Shown: positions 1 to 8,415, numbered from the stretch's first letter. The stretch: 64,000 nucleotides of DNA from Delftia tsuruhatensis (GCF_903815225.1 NZ_LR813084.1:910501-974500), one strand, 5' to 3'. Notes: generated by a model from the sequence alone, not told the origin. Numbers and translations are program-made.

Positions 1-1
1 C

Positions 2-91
2 AGCGGCCAGCGGCCCGCGCGCCTGGTCAATCCCGAGGTCTGGCCGCATGCGCGCGAGCGCATCGCCCGGGCCCTGTTCCCGTCCCGTTGA
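2..91 (+). CDS. C-terminal end of a gene cut by the window start (possibly 2-hydroxyacid dehydrogenase)
   Basis: An open frame runs in from the left edge and stops at a TGA at 89-91, giving 29 C-terminal residues that include LVNPEVWPHARER. A C-terminal VNPEV segment is common in D-isomer-specific 2-hydroxyacid dehydrogenases, and such genes often neighbour Bug receptors, so that is the best guess. Too little protein is present to confirm a family. Confidence 0.4.
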   Translation, partial: SGQRPARLVNPEVWPHARERIARALFPSR

Positions 92-155
92 TCCCTGTCC
101 AGCAACCACAAGCAAAGCCCGCAGGCCTCTGCAAAGGGCTACCGAGGAGACAAAG

Positions 156-1145
156 ATGACACAGCAAACAAGGCGCGCATGGTGCGCAGGCCTGGCCGCC
201 GCCTGCATGGCGCTGCCGGCCATGGCCCAGAACCCGACCGAGGCCCCCTATCCCTCGCGCAACATCGAGATGATCGTGGCCTACGGGCCCGGCGGCGGCA
301 CCGACCTGGTGGCGCGGCTGCTGGCCCGCCATCTGGAAAAGAAGCTGGGCGGCAGCGTGGTCGTGCTCAACCGCCCCGGCGCGGGCGGCGGCATCGGCTT
401 TGGCGAACTGGCGCGGGCCAGGCCGGATGGCTACACCATCGGCTTCATCAACACGCCCAACGTGCTGACCATCCCCATCGAGCGCAAGAGCAGCTTCCAC
501 TGGAGCCAGTACGACCTGCTGGGCAACCTGGTGGACGACCCGGGCGGCTTTGCCATCCACAACAGCAATGCCATCACCACGCTGGCCGGCCTGGCCGCCT
601 ACGCCCGGGCCAACCCCGGCGCCGTGACCGTGGGCACCACGGGCACGGGCTCGGACGACCACCTGGCCATGCTGCTGTTCGCCAAGGCCACGGGCACGCA
701 GCTCACCCATGTGCCCTACAAGGGCGCGGGCGAGGTGCGCGCCGCCGCCACGGGCCAGCAGATCACCATCGGCGCCATCAACGTGGGCGAGGTGCTGGCC
801 TACCAGAAGGGCGGCACGCCCATCCGCCTGCTGGGCCAGATGTCGGCGGCGCGCAGCTCGCTGGCGCCCCAGGTGCCTACGTTCAAGGAGCAAGGCATCG
901 ATATCGAGCTGGCCTCCCTGCGCGGCCTGGCCGCGCCCAAGGGGTTGCCCGAAGGCGTGCGCAAAAAACTGGTCGATGCCGTGGCCGCCATCGCGGCCGA
1001 CCCGCAGTTCAGGCAGCAGGCCGAGGCCATGTACGCGCCGCTGCGCTACCTGGCGCCACCCGCCTACGCGGCCGAGCTGGAGCGCACCGAGGCCGGGTTT
1101 CGCAAGCTCTGGACCGAAATGCCCTGGCAGGACGGCAAGCCCTGA
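156..1145 (+). CDS. Bug/TctC-family periplasmic substrate-binding receptor
   Basis: 329-residue periplasmic solute receptor of the Bug (TctC-like) family, which bind carboxylates or other small organic ligands. ATG 156 was chosen over upstream in-frame starts because a GAGGAGA ribosome-binding site lies just before it and the protein then starts with a signal peptide cut after PAMAQ. Family marks are the IVAYGPGGGTDLVARLLA strand-loop near residue 45 and LNRPGAGGGIGFG near residue 75. No TctA/TctB membrane genes are adjacent, as is usual for the expanded Bug family in Comamonadaceae and Burkholderiales. The ligand cannot be told. A second receptor gene follows 44 nt downstream. Confidence 0.9.
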   Translation: MTQQTRRAWCAGLAAACMALPAMAQNPTEAPYPSRNIEMIVAYGPGGGTDLVARLLARHLEKKLGGSVVVLNRPGAGGGIGFGELARARPDGYTIGFINTPNVLTIPIERKSSFHWSQYDLLGNLVDDPGGFAIHNSNAITTLAGLAAYARANPGAVTVGTTGTGSDDHLAMLLFAKATGTQLTHVPYKGAGEVRAAATGQQITIGAINVGEVLAYQKGGTPIRLLGQMSAARSSLAPQVPTFKEQGIDIELASLRGLAAPKGLPEGVRKKLVDAVAAIAADPQFRQQAEAMYAPLRYLAPPAYAAELERTEAGFRKLWTEMPWQDGKP

Positions 1146-1189
1146 AGGCCCTGGCCATGCAAACCTTTGAATGGACAAGGACGACTGCC

Positions 1190-2146
1190 ATGACCCCTCT
1201 GTCGCGCCGCAGCCTGGCTGCGCTCACCCTGTGCACGCTGGCCCTTCCCGCGCTGGCTCAGGGCCCCATCACCCTCATCGTGGGCTGGCCTGCGGGCGGC
1301 CCCTCCGACAACGTGGCGCGGCTGGCTGCCACGCGCATGAGCGAGGCCCTGGGCCAGCCCATCACCATCGACAACCGGGCCGGCGCGGGCGGGAACCTGG
1401 GCAGCGACGCGGCGGCCCGCGCAAGGCCCGATGGCAACACCATCATGCTGGCCACCGTGGCCTCGCACGGCCTGAACTCGGCGCTCTACGCCAAGCTGAA
1501 CCACGACCCGCTCAAGGACTTCGCGCCCATCGGCATGATCACCACCTCGCCCAGCGTGCTGCTGGTGCCGGTGGACTCGCCGCTGCGCTCGGTGCAGGAC
1601 CTGCTGGCGGCGGCGCGCGCCAGGCCCGGCCAGCTCAACTACGGCTCGGGCGGCGTGGGCTCCAGCCAGCACCTGGCGGGCGCCAGCTTCAAGCAGCTCA
1701 CGGGCGTGGATGTCACCCACATCCCCTACAAGGGAACGGCCCCGGCCATGACCGACCTGATGGCGGGCCGCGTGGACTTCGTGCTGACCACGGGCGCCAT
1801 CCCCTTCATCCGCTCGGGCAAGCTGCGCGCCCTGGCCGTGGCCTCGCGCCAGCGCCTGCCGGCCCTGCCGGACGTGCCCACGTTCGAGGAAGCCGGCGTC
1901 AAGGGCTTCTACACCGACTCCTGGTATGGCCTGGTCGCCCCGGCCGGCACGCCGCGCGCGGCGCTGGAGCGCCTGAACGGCGCACTGGCCACGGCGCTGC
2001 GCAATCCGGAGGTGCAAAAGCAGTTCGTCGAGCAGGGCTCGCTGCCCGTAAAGCCCATGGGCGTGGACGCGTTCTGGCGCTTCGTGCGCGAGCAGATGCC
2101 GGTGGCGGCCGAGCAGGTGCGGGTATCGGGGGCGCGGGCGGAGTAG
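1190..2146 (+). CDS. Bug/TctC-family periplasmic substrate-binding receptor
   Basis: 318-residue Bug-family receptor. ATG 1190 is preceded by an AAGGA element and gives a classic signal peptide (MTPLSRRSLAALTL... cut after PALAQ). Family signatures follow: IVGWPAGGPSDNVARL, IDNRAGAGGNLG, and HIPYKGTAPAMTDLMAGRVD in the middle. Same orientation as the receptor just upstream, so probably co-transcribed, and it converges on the encapsulin operon 49 nt beyond its stop. The sequences are too different for a recent tandem duplication. Ligand unknown. Confidence 0.9.
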   Translation: MTPLSRRSLAALTLCTLALPALAQGPITLIVGWPAGGPSDNVARLAATRMSEALGQPITIDNRAGAGGNLGSDAAARARPDGNTIMLATVASHGLNSALYAKLNHDPLKDFAPIGMITTSPSVLLVPVDSPLRSVQDLLAAARARPGQLNYGSGGVGSSQHLAGASFKQLTGVDVTHIPYKGTAPAMTDLMAGRVDFVLTTGAIPFIRSGKLRALAVASRQRLPALPDVPTFEEAGVKGFYTDSWYGLVAPAGTPRAALERLNGALATALRNPEVQKQFVEQGSLPVKPMGVDAFWRFVREQMPVAAEQVRVSGARAE

Positions 2147-2195
2147 GGCCGGCGCAGGCAAGCTTGGAGGGCGACGCCGCCGCCCAGGCCAGGCC

Positions 2196-4067
2196 TCAAC
2201 CCCGCCTGCGCGCCGCCAGCCCCTGCACCACGGCCGCCAGCCGGTCGATTTCCTCGGTGGTGTTGTAGAAGGCCAGCGAGGGCCGCACCGTGGTCTCCAC
2301 GCCAAAGCGCCGCAGGATGGGCTGGGCGCAGTGGTGTCCGGTGCGCACGGCAATGCCTTCGGCGTTGAGCGCCTCGCCCACCTCGGCCGTGGTCCAGCCC
2401 TTGAGCACGAAGGACAGCACGCTGGCCTTGTCGGCCGCCGTGCCGATCAGGCGCAGGCCAGGGATGGGCGCCAGCGCCTGCGTGCCGTACTGCAGCAGAT
2501 CATGCTCGTAGCGCGCGATGCGCTCCATGCCCATGGCCTGCACGTAGTCGATGGCGGCGCCCAGGCCCACGGCGTCGGCAATGTTGCCGGTGCCGGCCTC
2601 GAAGGTGTTGGGCAGGGGCTGGTAGACGGTTTTCTCGAAGGTCACGTCGGCAATCATGTTGCCGCCGCCCTGCCAGGGCGGCATGTCCTCCAGCACCTCG
2701 CGCCGTCCCCAGACCACGCCGATGCCCGTGGGCCCGAAGACCTTGTGGCCCGAGAACACGAAGAAATCCGCACCGATGGCCTGCACGTCCACGGCCATGT
2801 GCGAGACCGACTGCGCGCCATCGACCAGGGCCCTGGCGCCCGCCTGGTGGGCCAGCGCGACGATCTGCTGCACGGGCACGACCGTGCCCAGCGCGTTGGA
2901 GACCTGGGTGACGGAGACGATCTTCGTGCGCGGGTTCAGCAGCTTGCGGTACTCATCGATGAGCACCTGGCCCGAGTCGTCCACCGGGATCACGCGGATC
3001 TTCGCGCCCTTGGCGGCCGCCAGCTGCTGCCAGGGCACGATGTTGGCGTGGTGCTCCAGGTGGGAGACGATGATTTCGTCGCCCTCGCCCACATGCTGCC
3101 AGCCCCAGCTCTTGGCCACGAGGTTGATGGCCTCGGTGGTGCCGCGCACGAAGATGACCTCGTTCACGTCGGGCGCGTTGATGAAGCGGCGCACGCGCTC
3201 GCGCGCGCCCTCGTAGGCGTCGGTGGCGCGCGCGGCCAGTTCATGGGCCGCGCGGTGGATGTTGGAGTTCTCGTGCTCGTAGAAATGGCGGATGCGCTCG
3301 ATCACCGCGCGCGGCTTGTGCGTGGTGGCGGCGTTGTCCAGCCAGGCCAGCGGACGGCCGTTGACGCGTTCGGACAGGATGGGAAAGTCCCGGCGCACGG
3401 CATGCACGTCGAAGGGCGCCTGCACGTTGGCCGTGCCATGCCTTGCCCCGTGCGAAGCCTGTTGGCGCTGCAGCGGATGGGCCGGCGTGGTGTAGCCGGC
3501 GGGCAGCACCACGGGATCGACAAAGTAAAAGCGCGGCTCGGCCGAAGGCACGGTGGACGCAATGCCGGGTCCATCGGTGGGCACGCCGATGCGCGGCACG
3601 GAGGGCGCCGCGAACGGGAGCGCGGCCAGCGCATCCAGCGGATCGCCCTGGCGCTGGGGCACGCCCAGCACCTGCGATCCCAGGCGCGGCTCGTAGGCGG
3701 GCAGGGCGCTCAAGACATGGTCGGGCACGCCGTTGCCGGCCTGGGCATGGGGCAGCAGCGCGGGCGTGCGGTGGGCCAGCGAGGCCAGCGGCGCGGGCGA
3801 GGCCGGCAGCAGGTTGCTGCCGGGCGCCAGGCCCTGCGGTATGGGCGTGCCCGGCACGCCAGGGCCCAGGCCCGCGGGGCTGGCCAGCGGCGAGCCCGGG
3901 GGCGCCACGTTCACGGGGGCCTGCACGCCAGCGGGCAGGCCAGCCAGACCAGGCAGGGCAGGAGCCGATCCCGGTGCGGCGGAGAACAGGGCGTTGGCCA
4001 TGCGCGCCAGCGCCTCGGGGTCGAAGGGCGCCTGGGGCGCCACGGAGGTGATTGCAGACACAGTCAA
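2196..4067 (-). CDS. Family 2A encapsulin cargo: cysteine desulfurase (SufS-type) with N-terminal loading domain
   Basis: 623-residue PLP enzyme releasing sulfane sulfur from cysteine and carried inside the encapsulin shell. Residues 1-218 are Pro/Ala/Gly-rich and low in complexity, the hallmark of the encapsulation domain in family 2A cargo. The SufS-like fold starts near residue 219 (FDVHAVRRDFPILSERVNG). Seen: HLEHHANIVPW (337-347), PLP lysine in SGHKVFGPTG (K442) and catalytic cysteine in RTGHHCAQP (C580). A normal SufS is about 400 residues; the excess is the N-terminus. The start is TTG at 4067 or GTG at 4061; TTG is better spaced from an AGAGG that overlaps the shell gene's end. Last gene of the operon, 12 nt after the shell gene. 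Confidence 0.93.
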   Translation of the reverse strand: MTVSAITSVAPQAPFDPEALARMANALFSAAPGSAPALPGLAGLPAGVQAPVNVAPPGSPLASPAGLGPGVPGTPIPQGLAPGSNLLPASPAPLASLAHRTPALLPHAQAGNGVPDHVLSALPAYEPRLGSQVLGVPQRQGDPLDALAALPFAAPSVPRIGVPTDGPGIASTVPSAEPRFYFVDPVVLPAGYTTPAHPLQRQQASHGARHGTANVQAPFDVHAVRRDFPILSERVNGRPLAWLDNAATTHKPRAVIERIRHFYEHENSNIHRAAHELAARATDAYEGARERVRRFINAPDVNEVIFVRGTTEAINLVAKSWGWQHVGEGDEIIVSHLEHHANIVPWQQLAAAKGAKIRVIPVDDSGQVLIDEYRKLLNPRTKIVSVTQVSNALGTVVPVQQIVALAHQAGARALVDGAQSVSHMAVDVQAIGADFFVFSGHKVFGPTGIGVVWGRREVLEDMPPWQGGGNMIADVTFEKTVYQPLPNTFEAGTGNIADAVGLGAAIDYVQAMGMERIARYEHDLLQYGTQALAPIPGLRLIGTAADKASVLSFVLKGWTTAEVGEALNAEGIAVRTGHHCAQPILRRFGVETTVRPSLAFYNTTEEIDRLAAVVQGLAARRRG

Positions 4068-4079
4068 CGCCCGGCCTCT

Positions 4080-5012
4080 TTACTTGTAGGTGTCGGGATA
4101 GTCGTGGTACTTGCCGATCTCGACATCGTCGAGCACGGCCAGCGCGTCGGGCGTGAGCACGGCCAGCGAGCAGTACAGCGAGATCAGGTAGGACGCGATG
4201 GCATGGTTGTTGATGCCCATGAAGCGCACCGACAGGCCCGGGCTCTGCTCGCCCGGCAGGCCGGGCTGGTACAGGCCGACCACGCCCTGGCGCTTGTCGC
4301 CCACGCGCAGCAGCAGGATCTTGCTCTTGCCATCGGCCACGGGCACCTTGTCCGAGGGGATCAGCGGAATGCCGCGCCAGGTGATGAACTGCGAGCCGAA
4401 CAGGCTGACCGTGGGCGGTGGCGTGCCCCGGCGCGTGGCCTCGCGGCCGAAGGCGGCAATGGCCAGCGGGTGGGTCAGGAAGAAGGCGGGCTCCTTCCAG
4501 ACCTTGGTCAGCAGCTCGTCCAGGTCGTCGGGCGTGGGCGCGCCGGTCAGCGGGAAGATGCGCTGCTCGTCCGTGACCTGGGCCAGCAGGCCGTAGTCGG
4601 GGTTGTTGATCAGCTCGCTTTCCTGGTTCTCCTTGATGGTCTCGATGGTCAGGCGCAGCTGTTCCTTGATCTGGTCATGCGGGCTGCTGTAGAGGTCGGA
4701 GATGCGCGTGTGCACATCCAGGATGGTGGAGACCGCGTTGAGGAAGTACTCGCGCGGCTGCTCCTCGTAGTCCACATAGGTGCGCGGCAGCTGGTTCTCT
4801 TCCTGCTTGGCCGTGCAGGTGACCTTGATGGCCTCCGGGTTCTTGACGCGGTTGAGGCGGTAGATGCCGGCCTCCACCGGCGACCATTGCAGCAGGTGCG
4901 TCAGCCAGCGCGGGCTGATGGTCGAAAGCTGGGGAACGGTCTTGGTTGCATTGGCCAATTGCCGCGCGGCGTTGTCGCCGAGCGCGGTCGTGCCACCCAC
5001 TGTTGCCGACAT
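4080..5012 (-). CDS. srpI: Family 2A encapsulin shell protein (SrpI-like)
   Basis: 310-residue HK97-fold shell protein of the family 2A encapsulins, the group typified by cyanobacterial SrpI. It assembles a protein nanocompartment around the cysteine desulfurase encoded 12 nt downstream. Recognised from overall sequence: LPRTYVDYEEQPREYFLNAV (N-arm and E-loop region), INNPDYGLLAQ, LFGSQFITWRGIPLIPSDK and the SLAVLTPDALAVLDDVEIG end. ATG 5012 has a CGGAGT element 7 nt upstream. The 75-nt gap before it is the largest inside the operon and could hold a processing site or internal promoter. No cNMP-binding insertion of the family 2B type is present. Confidence 0.94.
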   Translation of the reverse strand: MSATVGGTTALGDNAARQLANATKTVPQLSTISPRWLTHLLQWSPVEAGIYRLNRVKNPEAIKVTCTAKQEENQLPRTYVDYEEQPREYFLNAVSTILDVHTRISDLYSSPHDQIKEQLRLTIETIKENQESELINNPDYGLLAQVTDEQRIFPLTGAPTPDDLDELLTKVWKEPAFFLTHPLAIAAFGREATRRGTPPPTVSLFGSQFITWRGIPLIPSDKVPVADGKSKILLLRVGDKRQGVVGLYQPGLPGEQSPGLSVRFMGINNHAIASYLISLYCSLAVLTPDALAVLDDVEIGKYHDYPDTYK

Positions 5013-5087
5013 GTGCAGACTCCGTATTCAGTTCAGAAAAAGGGAAGGGAAGAAACAGGGCCAGTGTCCCGGCCCCCGCACATGTCT

Positions 5088-5360
5088 TCAACATGCTATA
5101 GCCGCCAAGCGCAGACCGCGCACCAGCTGGTCGTGGGCCACGGCCTCGCCGCGCATGACCAGGGCCGAGGGCTGCACGCCCAGCGAGGAGGCCAGCTTCT
5201 CCACGGTCAGCAGCGAGGCGATGACGCGGCCGCGCTCTATCTCGCCCACGTAGGATCGGTTCAGGTCGGAATACTCGGCCAGCCGCTCCTGCGACCAGCC
5301 CTGGGCCTCGCGTGCCTGGCGCACGGCGATGCCGAAGCTCGTGACCAGGGGGGTGCTCAT
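5088..5360 (-). CDS. Small XRE-family HTH regulator in the encapsulin operon
   Basis: 90-residue single-domain Cro/CI-type DNA-binding protein. The helix-turn-helix covers roughly residues 9-65 (VRQAREAQGWSQERLAEYSD, then YVGEIERG), with no separate sensor domain. Its ATG shares four bases with the stop of the serine acetyltransferase gene (ATGA), so the two are translationally coupled. It probably controls this operon or cysteine/sulfur genes; the target is inferred from position only. Confidence 0.88.
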   Translation of the reverse strand: MSTPLVTSFGIAVRQAREAQGWSQERLAEYSDLNRSYVGEIERGRVIASLLTVEKLASSLGVQPSALVMRGEAVAHDQLVRGLRLAAIAC

Positions 5361-6268
5361 GCGGCGACCTCCCGGGGCTGATGCCCGTGCTCGCGCGCAT
5401 GGGCCTGGGTGACATGGGCGCCGGGCGGCACGTCCTGCGTGACCCAGACATTGCCGCCGATGACGGCGCCGCGTCCCAGCGTCACGCGCCCCAGGATGGT
5501 GGCGCCCGCGTAGATGACCACGTCGTCCTCCACGATGGGATGGCGGGCCAGGCCCTTGCGCAGGTGGCCATGCTCGTCGGCGGGAAAGCGTTTGGCGCCC
5601 AGTGTCACGGCCTGGTACAGGCGCACGCGTTCGCCGATCACCGCGGTCTCGCCGATCACCACGCCCGTGCCGTGGTCCATGAAAAAGCCCCGGCCGATCT
5701 TCGCGCCCGGATGGATGTCGATGCCGGTCTGCGCATGGGCCAGCTCGGCCACGATGCGTGCCAGCAGCGGCTGCTCCAGCAGGTACAGCTGGTGGGCCAG
5801 GCGGTGGTGGATCATGGCCAGCACGCCCGGATAGCACAGCAGCACCTCGTCCACGCTGCGCGCGGCGGGGTCGCCCTGGAAGGCTGCGAGCACGTCGCTG
5901 TCCAGCAGGCGGCGGATTTGCGGCAAGGCCTCGGCGAAGGCGCGCGCGATGTCCAGCGCCATGGCGTCGGCGCCCAGCGAATGGGGCGCCGCCAGGCGCA
6001 GCTCCAGCCGGATCTGGCCCAGCAGCGCATGCAGGGCCGAGTCCAGCTGGTGGGCCACGAAGATGTCCTCGCTTTCCTGGCGCAGGTCGTGCGGGCCCAG
6101 GCGCATGGGAAACAAGGCACCCTTGAGCTGGTCGATGATGGTGGAAAGCGCCTCGCGCGAGGGAAATTCGCGCGCCCCGGGCTCCTGCGAACGGCCGTGG
6201 GCCTCGCGCCATTCGCGGCGCGCGGCATGCAGGCTCTGGGTCAGGTCGGCAATGTCGAAGCTGGCCAT
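5357..6268 (-). CDS. cysE: Serine O-acetyltransferase (CysE/EpsC type)
   Basis: 303-residue left-handed beta-helix acetyltransferase making O-acetylserine, the carbon acceptor for cysteine synthesis. Helical N-terminal half, then hexapeptide repeats from about residue 185 (IDIHPGAKIGRGFFMDHGTG, VVIGETAVIGERVRLYQ, LGAKRFPADEHGHLRKG). It is longer than short SAT proteins and matches the EpsC-like subgroup. It lies 12 nt after the rhodanese gene and overlaps the XRE gene by 4 nt. In context it would supply precursor for cysteine, the substrate of the encapsulated desulfurase. Probably a second copy beside a housekeeping cysE elsewhere. Confidence 0.9.
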   Translation of the reverse strand: MASFDIADLTQSLHAARREWREAHGRSQEPGAREFPSREALSTIIDQLKGALFPMRLGPHDLRQESEDIFVAHQLDSALHALLGQIRLELRLAAPHSLGADAMALDIARAFAEALPQIRRLLDSDVLAAFQGDPAARSVDEVLLCYPGVLAMIHHRLAHQLYLLEQPLLARIVAELAHAQTGIDIHPGAKIGRGFFMDHGTGVVIGETAVIGERVRLYQAVTLGAKRFPADEHGHLRKGLARHPIVEDDVVIYAGATILGRVTLGRGAVIGGNVWVTQDVPPGAHVTQAHAREHGHQPREVAA

Positions 6269-6280
6269 GTGCGTGCTCCC

Positions 6281-6760
6281 TCAGTCCTGTACCCACGGCA
6301 GGCCGTGCAGGCGCCAGCCGTCGGTGCTGCCACGCTGCTGTCGCGCGTCGATTTCGCCCTCGAAGCCTTCGAGCACGTTGAAGACATGGGCGAAGCCGGC
6401 CTGCGCCGCCGCCTCGGCCGCCAGCACCGAGCGCTTGCCGCTGCGGCACAGCAGCAGGGCCACGGCCTGCTTGCCGCCCTGCGGGGCCAGGCGTGCCTCC
6501 AGTTCGCGGGTGAAGCGGGGGTTGCGCGTCAACGCCGTGCCCGTGGCCCAGGGCACGTGCAGGCTGCCTGGCACCTGGCCGACGAACTTCCGTTCCTCGG
6601 CCGTGCGCACATCGACCAGCACGGCCTGGCCGGCCTGCACCAATGCCCAGGCCACGGGCGGGCGCACGCCGCCGGCGTGGCCCAGCCCCTGGTCGCGGGC
6701 GTGTTCCTGCGCCTGCTGCAGGGCCTCGGGCAAGGCGGATTCCAATGTGTGGGCTGTCAT
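6281..6760 (-). CDS. Single-domain rhodanese sulfurtransferase
   Basis: 159-residue rhodanese. The substrate-side LVDVRTAEERKFVGQVPGS spans residues 48-66 and the active-site loop is LCRSGKRS, with nucleophilic Cys105. This loop type accepts and passes sulfane sulfur. First gene of the encapsulin operon; rhodaneses are known companions of family 2A encapsulins, and it is the likely acceptor for sulfur from the desulfurase. The 133 nt upstream are AT-rich relative to the surroundings and hold a TATAAA-like box on the minus strand (complement of 6848-6853), so the operon promoter is probably there, but no convincing -35 was found. Confidence 0.9.
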   Translation of the reverse strand: MTAHTLESALPEALQQAQEHARDQGLGHAGGVRPPVAWALVQAGQAVLVDVRTAEERKFVGQVPGSLHVPWATGTALTRNPRFTRELEARLAPQGGKQAVALLLCRSGKRSVLAAEAAAQAGFAHVFNVLEGFEGEIDARQQRGSTDGWRLHGLPWVQD

Positions 6761-6893
6761 GACTTCGTCGTCCTCGCGGGCGGGTTGGTGGCTATAGGCA
6801 CCAATCTAAGAAAACCGGGGTGGAAGACGAACGAATAAGAGGGAAGCTTTATAGAAGCAAAACGTCTAAGTGAGGATAGGCGATGGGCCGCGC

Positions 6894-7397
6894 CTAGGGG
6901 GCGCCGCGTTCGGCCAGCTTGGAAAGTCGCCAGCGCACCAGGTCGTCCGCACCCGGGCCGGCCTGCACGCGCAGTTCGGCCAGGGGCACGGGCTCGCCGG
7001 ACTCCTGCTCCACCAGGGCCAGCTGCACGGACTTGCCCGAGTGGGCGCGCACGAACTCGAGCGGGACGCCCGCCTGCTCCTGCTGGCGCCATCTGTCGCC
7101 CACCTGGGCCAGCGCCTGCATGACCAGCGCCAGGTCGCGCCCCTTGGCCGTGAGCAGGTATTCGTAGCGGTCGGGACCGCTTTGGTAGAGGCGGCGCTCG
7201 ACCAGGCCGTTGTGCTCCAGCTGGCGCAGGCGGTCGGCCAGCGTGGCATTGGTGATGCCCGTGGATTTCTTCAGGTCGTCATAGCGGCTCAGGCCCAGCA
7301 TCAGGTCGCGCAGCACCAGCATGGCCCAGCGGTCGCCGATGGCCTCCAGCGTGGTGGCGATCGAGCAGGTCATGCCCTCGAAGCTCTTGGATCGCAT
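6894..7397 (-). CDS. HxlR-family winged-helix regulator
   Basis: 167-residue HxlR regulator: MTCSIATTLEAIGDRWAMLV at the N-terminus with the family cysteine (C11), then the winged helix (SRYDDLKKSTGITNATLADR, RLRQLEHNGLVERRLYQ). HxlR proteins are often thiol- or electrophile-responsive through that cysteine. It is divergent from the SDR gene at 7559, and a perfect palindrome at 7488-7506 lies between them, so it probably represses or activates the SDR-tautomerase pair and itself. The C-terminal tail (about residues 110-167) is longer than in minimal HxlR proteins. Confidence 0.9.
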   Translation of the reverse strand: MRSKSFEGMTCSIATTLEAIGDRWAMLVLRDLMLGLSRYDDLKKSTGITNATLADRLRQLEHNGLVERRLYQSGPDRYEYLLTAKGRDLALVMQALAQVGDRWRQQEQAGVPLEFVRAHSGKSVQLALVEQESGEPVPLAELRVQAGPGADDLVRWRLSKLAERGAP

Positions 7398-7487
7398 GGG
7401 ATTCCTCTTTTCCGTTCACGGTTGTCGCAGGCCTGGAGTGTCTCAGCAAAACAGGTCCGGTGCGGGTTGGCTTGATCCGCGGCTTGT

Positions 7488-7506
7488 AACTCTAATGATT
7501 AGAGTT
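7488..7506. promoter_or_regulatory. Perfect palindrome between hxlR-type gene and SDR gene (operator candidate)
   Basis: AACTCTAA-TGA-TTAGAGTT is an exact 8-bp inverted repeat with a 3-nt centre, in an AT-rich patch 90 nt from the regulator start and 52 nt from the SDR start. Symmetry, size and position fit an HxlR dimer site. Binding is inferred. Confidence 0.65.
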
Positions 7507-7558
7507 TATATTTGGAGTCACTTTTCAACCACCGCTTCCTGCAGCAAGGATTCCCTTC

Positions 7559-8368
7559 ATGAGTACACACAAGGACAAGGGCATCGCCCTGATCACGGGC
7601 GCCTCCTCGGGCATTGGCGCCGTCTACGCCGAACGGCTGGCCGCGCGCGGCCATGATCTGATCCTGGTAGCGCGCCGCGAAGACCGGCTGCAGGCGCTGG
7701 CACAGCGGCTGCGCGCGGACCATGGACGCGAGGTCCAGGTGGTGGCGGCCGATCTGGCGGAAACGGCCGGCCTGCAGCGCGTCGAGGCGCTGCTGTCCGG
7801 CGCCAGCCAGGTGGACATGGTCGTGAACTGCGCGGGCCTGGGCGCCCTGGGGCCGGCCGCCCAGGTGGATGCCGGCGAAGTCGATCGCCTGGTCATGGTC
7901 AACATCCATGCCCTGACACGGCTTTCCCTGGCGGCGGCACGCCTGTTCGCGGCGCGCGGGCGGGGCACGCTGGTCAACATCGGCTCCATCCTGGCGGTGA
8001 TGCCCGTGCCGGGCGCGGCCAGCTACAGCGCCTCCAAGGCCTATGTGCTGGGCTTCACGCGCTCGCTGCAGGCCGAACTGGCGCCCAGGGGCGTGACGGT
8101 CCAGGCGGTGATGCCCAGCCTGGTGCGCTCCGAGTTCTTCGGCGGCAAGCCTGCGCCGTTTCCCGAGCACCTGTTCATGTCGCCCGAGACCCTGGTGGAC
8201 ACGGCCCTGACTGCGCTGGACCAGGGCGAGGCCATCTGCTTTCCCACGCTGCAGGACATGGTCGCCTGGCAGGACTTCGACGCGTCGCGCGCCCGCCTGG
8301 TCACGGCGCTCACGCAGGGCGGCACGCCCGCGGCGCGCTACCGCGCGGCCGAGGCCGCCGTGTCCTGA
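7559..8368 (+). CDS. Short-chain dehydrogenase/reductase (SDR)
   Basis: 269-residue classical SDR using NAD(P)H. Seen: cofactor motif TGASSGIG near residues 13-20, NCAG around residue 91, and the catalytic YSASK (Tyr and Lys) around 157-161 with Ser upstream in NIGSIL. An arginine-rich segment after strand 2 (VARREDRL) suggests NADP preference. ATG 7559 has an AAGGA at 7546-7550. Likely co-transcribed with the tautomerase 47 nt downstream and controlled by the divergent HxlR regulator. Substrate not predictable. Confidence 0.9.
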   Translation: MSTHKDKGIALITGASSGIGAVYAERLAARGHDLILVARREDRLQALAQRLRADHGREVQVVAADLAETAGLQRVEALLSGASQVDMVVNCAGLGALGPAAQVDAGEVDRLVMVNIHALTRLSLAAARLFAARGRGTLVNIGSILAVMPVPGAASYSASKAYVLGFTRSLQAELAPRGVTVQAVMPSLVRSEFFGGKPAPFPEHLFMSPETLVDTALTALDQGEAICFPTLQDMVAWQDFDASRARLVTALTQGGTPAARYRAAEAAVS

Positions 8369-8415
8369 GACCTGCGCAACCGCTGTTCAACCGATTTTTG
8401 CCCCCGGAGAAAACC

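Noticed and set aside
2331..5381. 1016-codon plus-strand frame across the encapsulin operon
   Set aside because: Antisense to three well-supported genes, low-complexity His/Arg/Gly composition.
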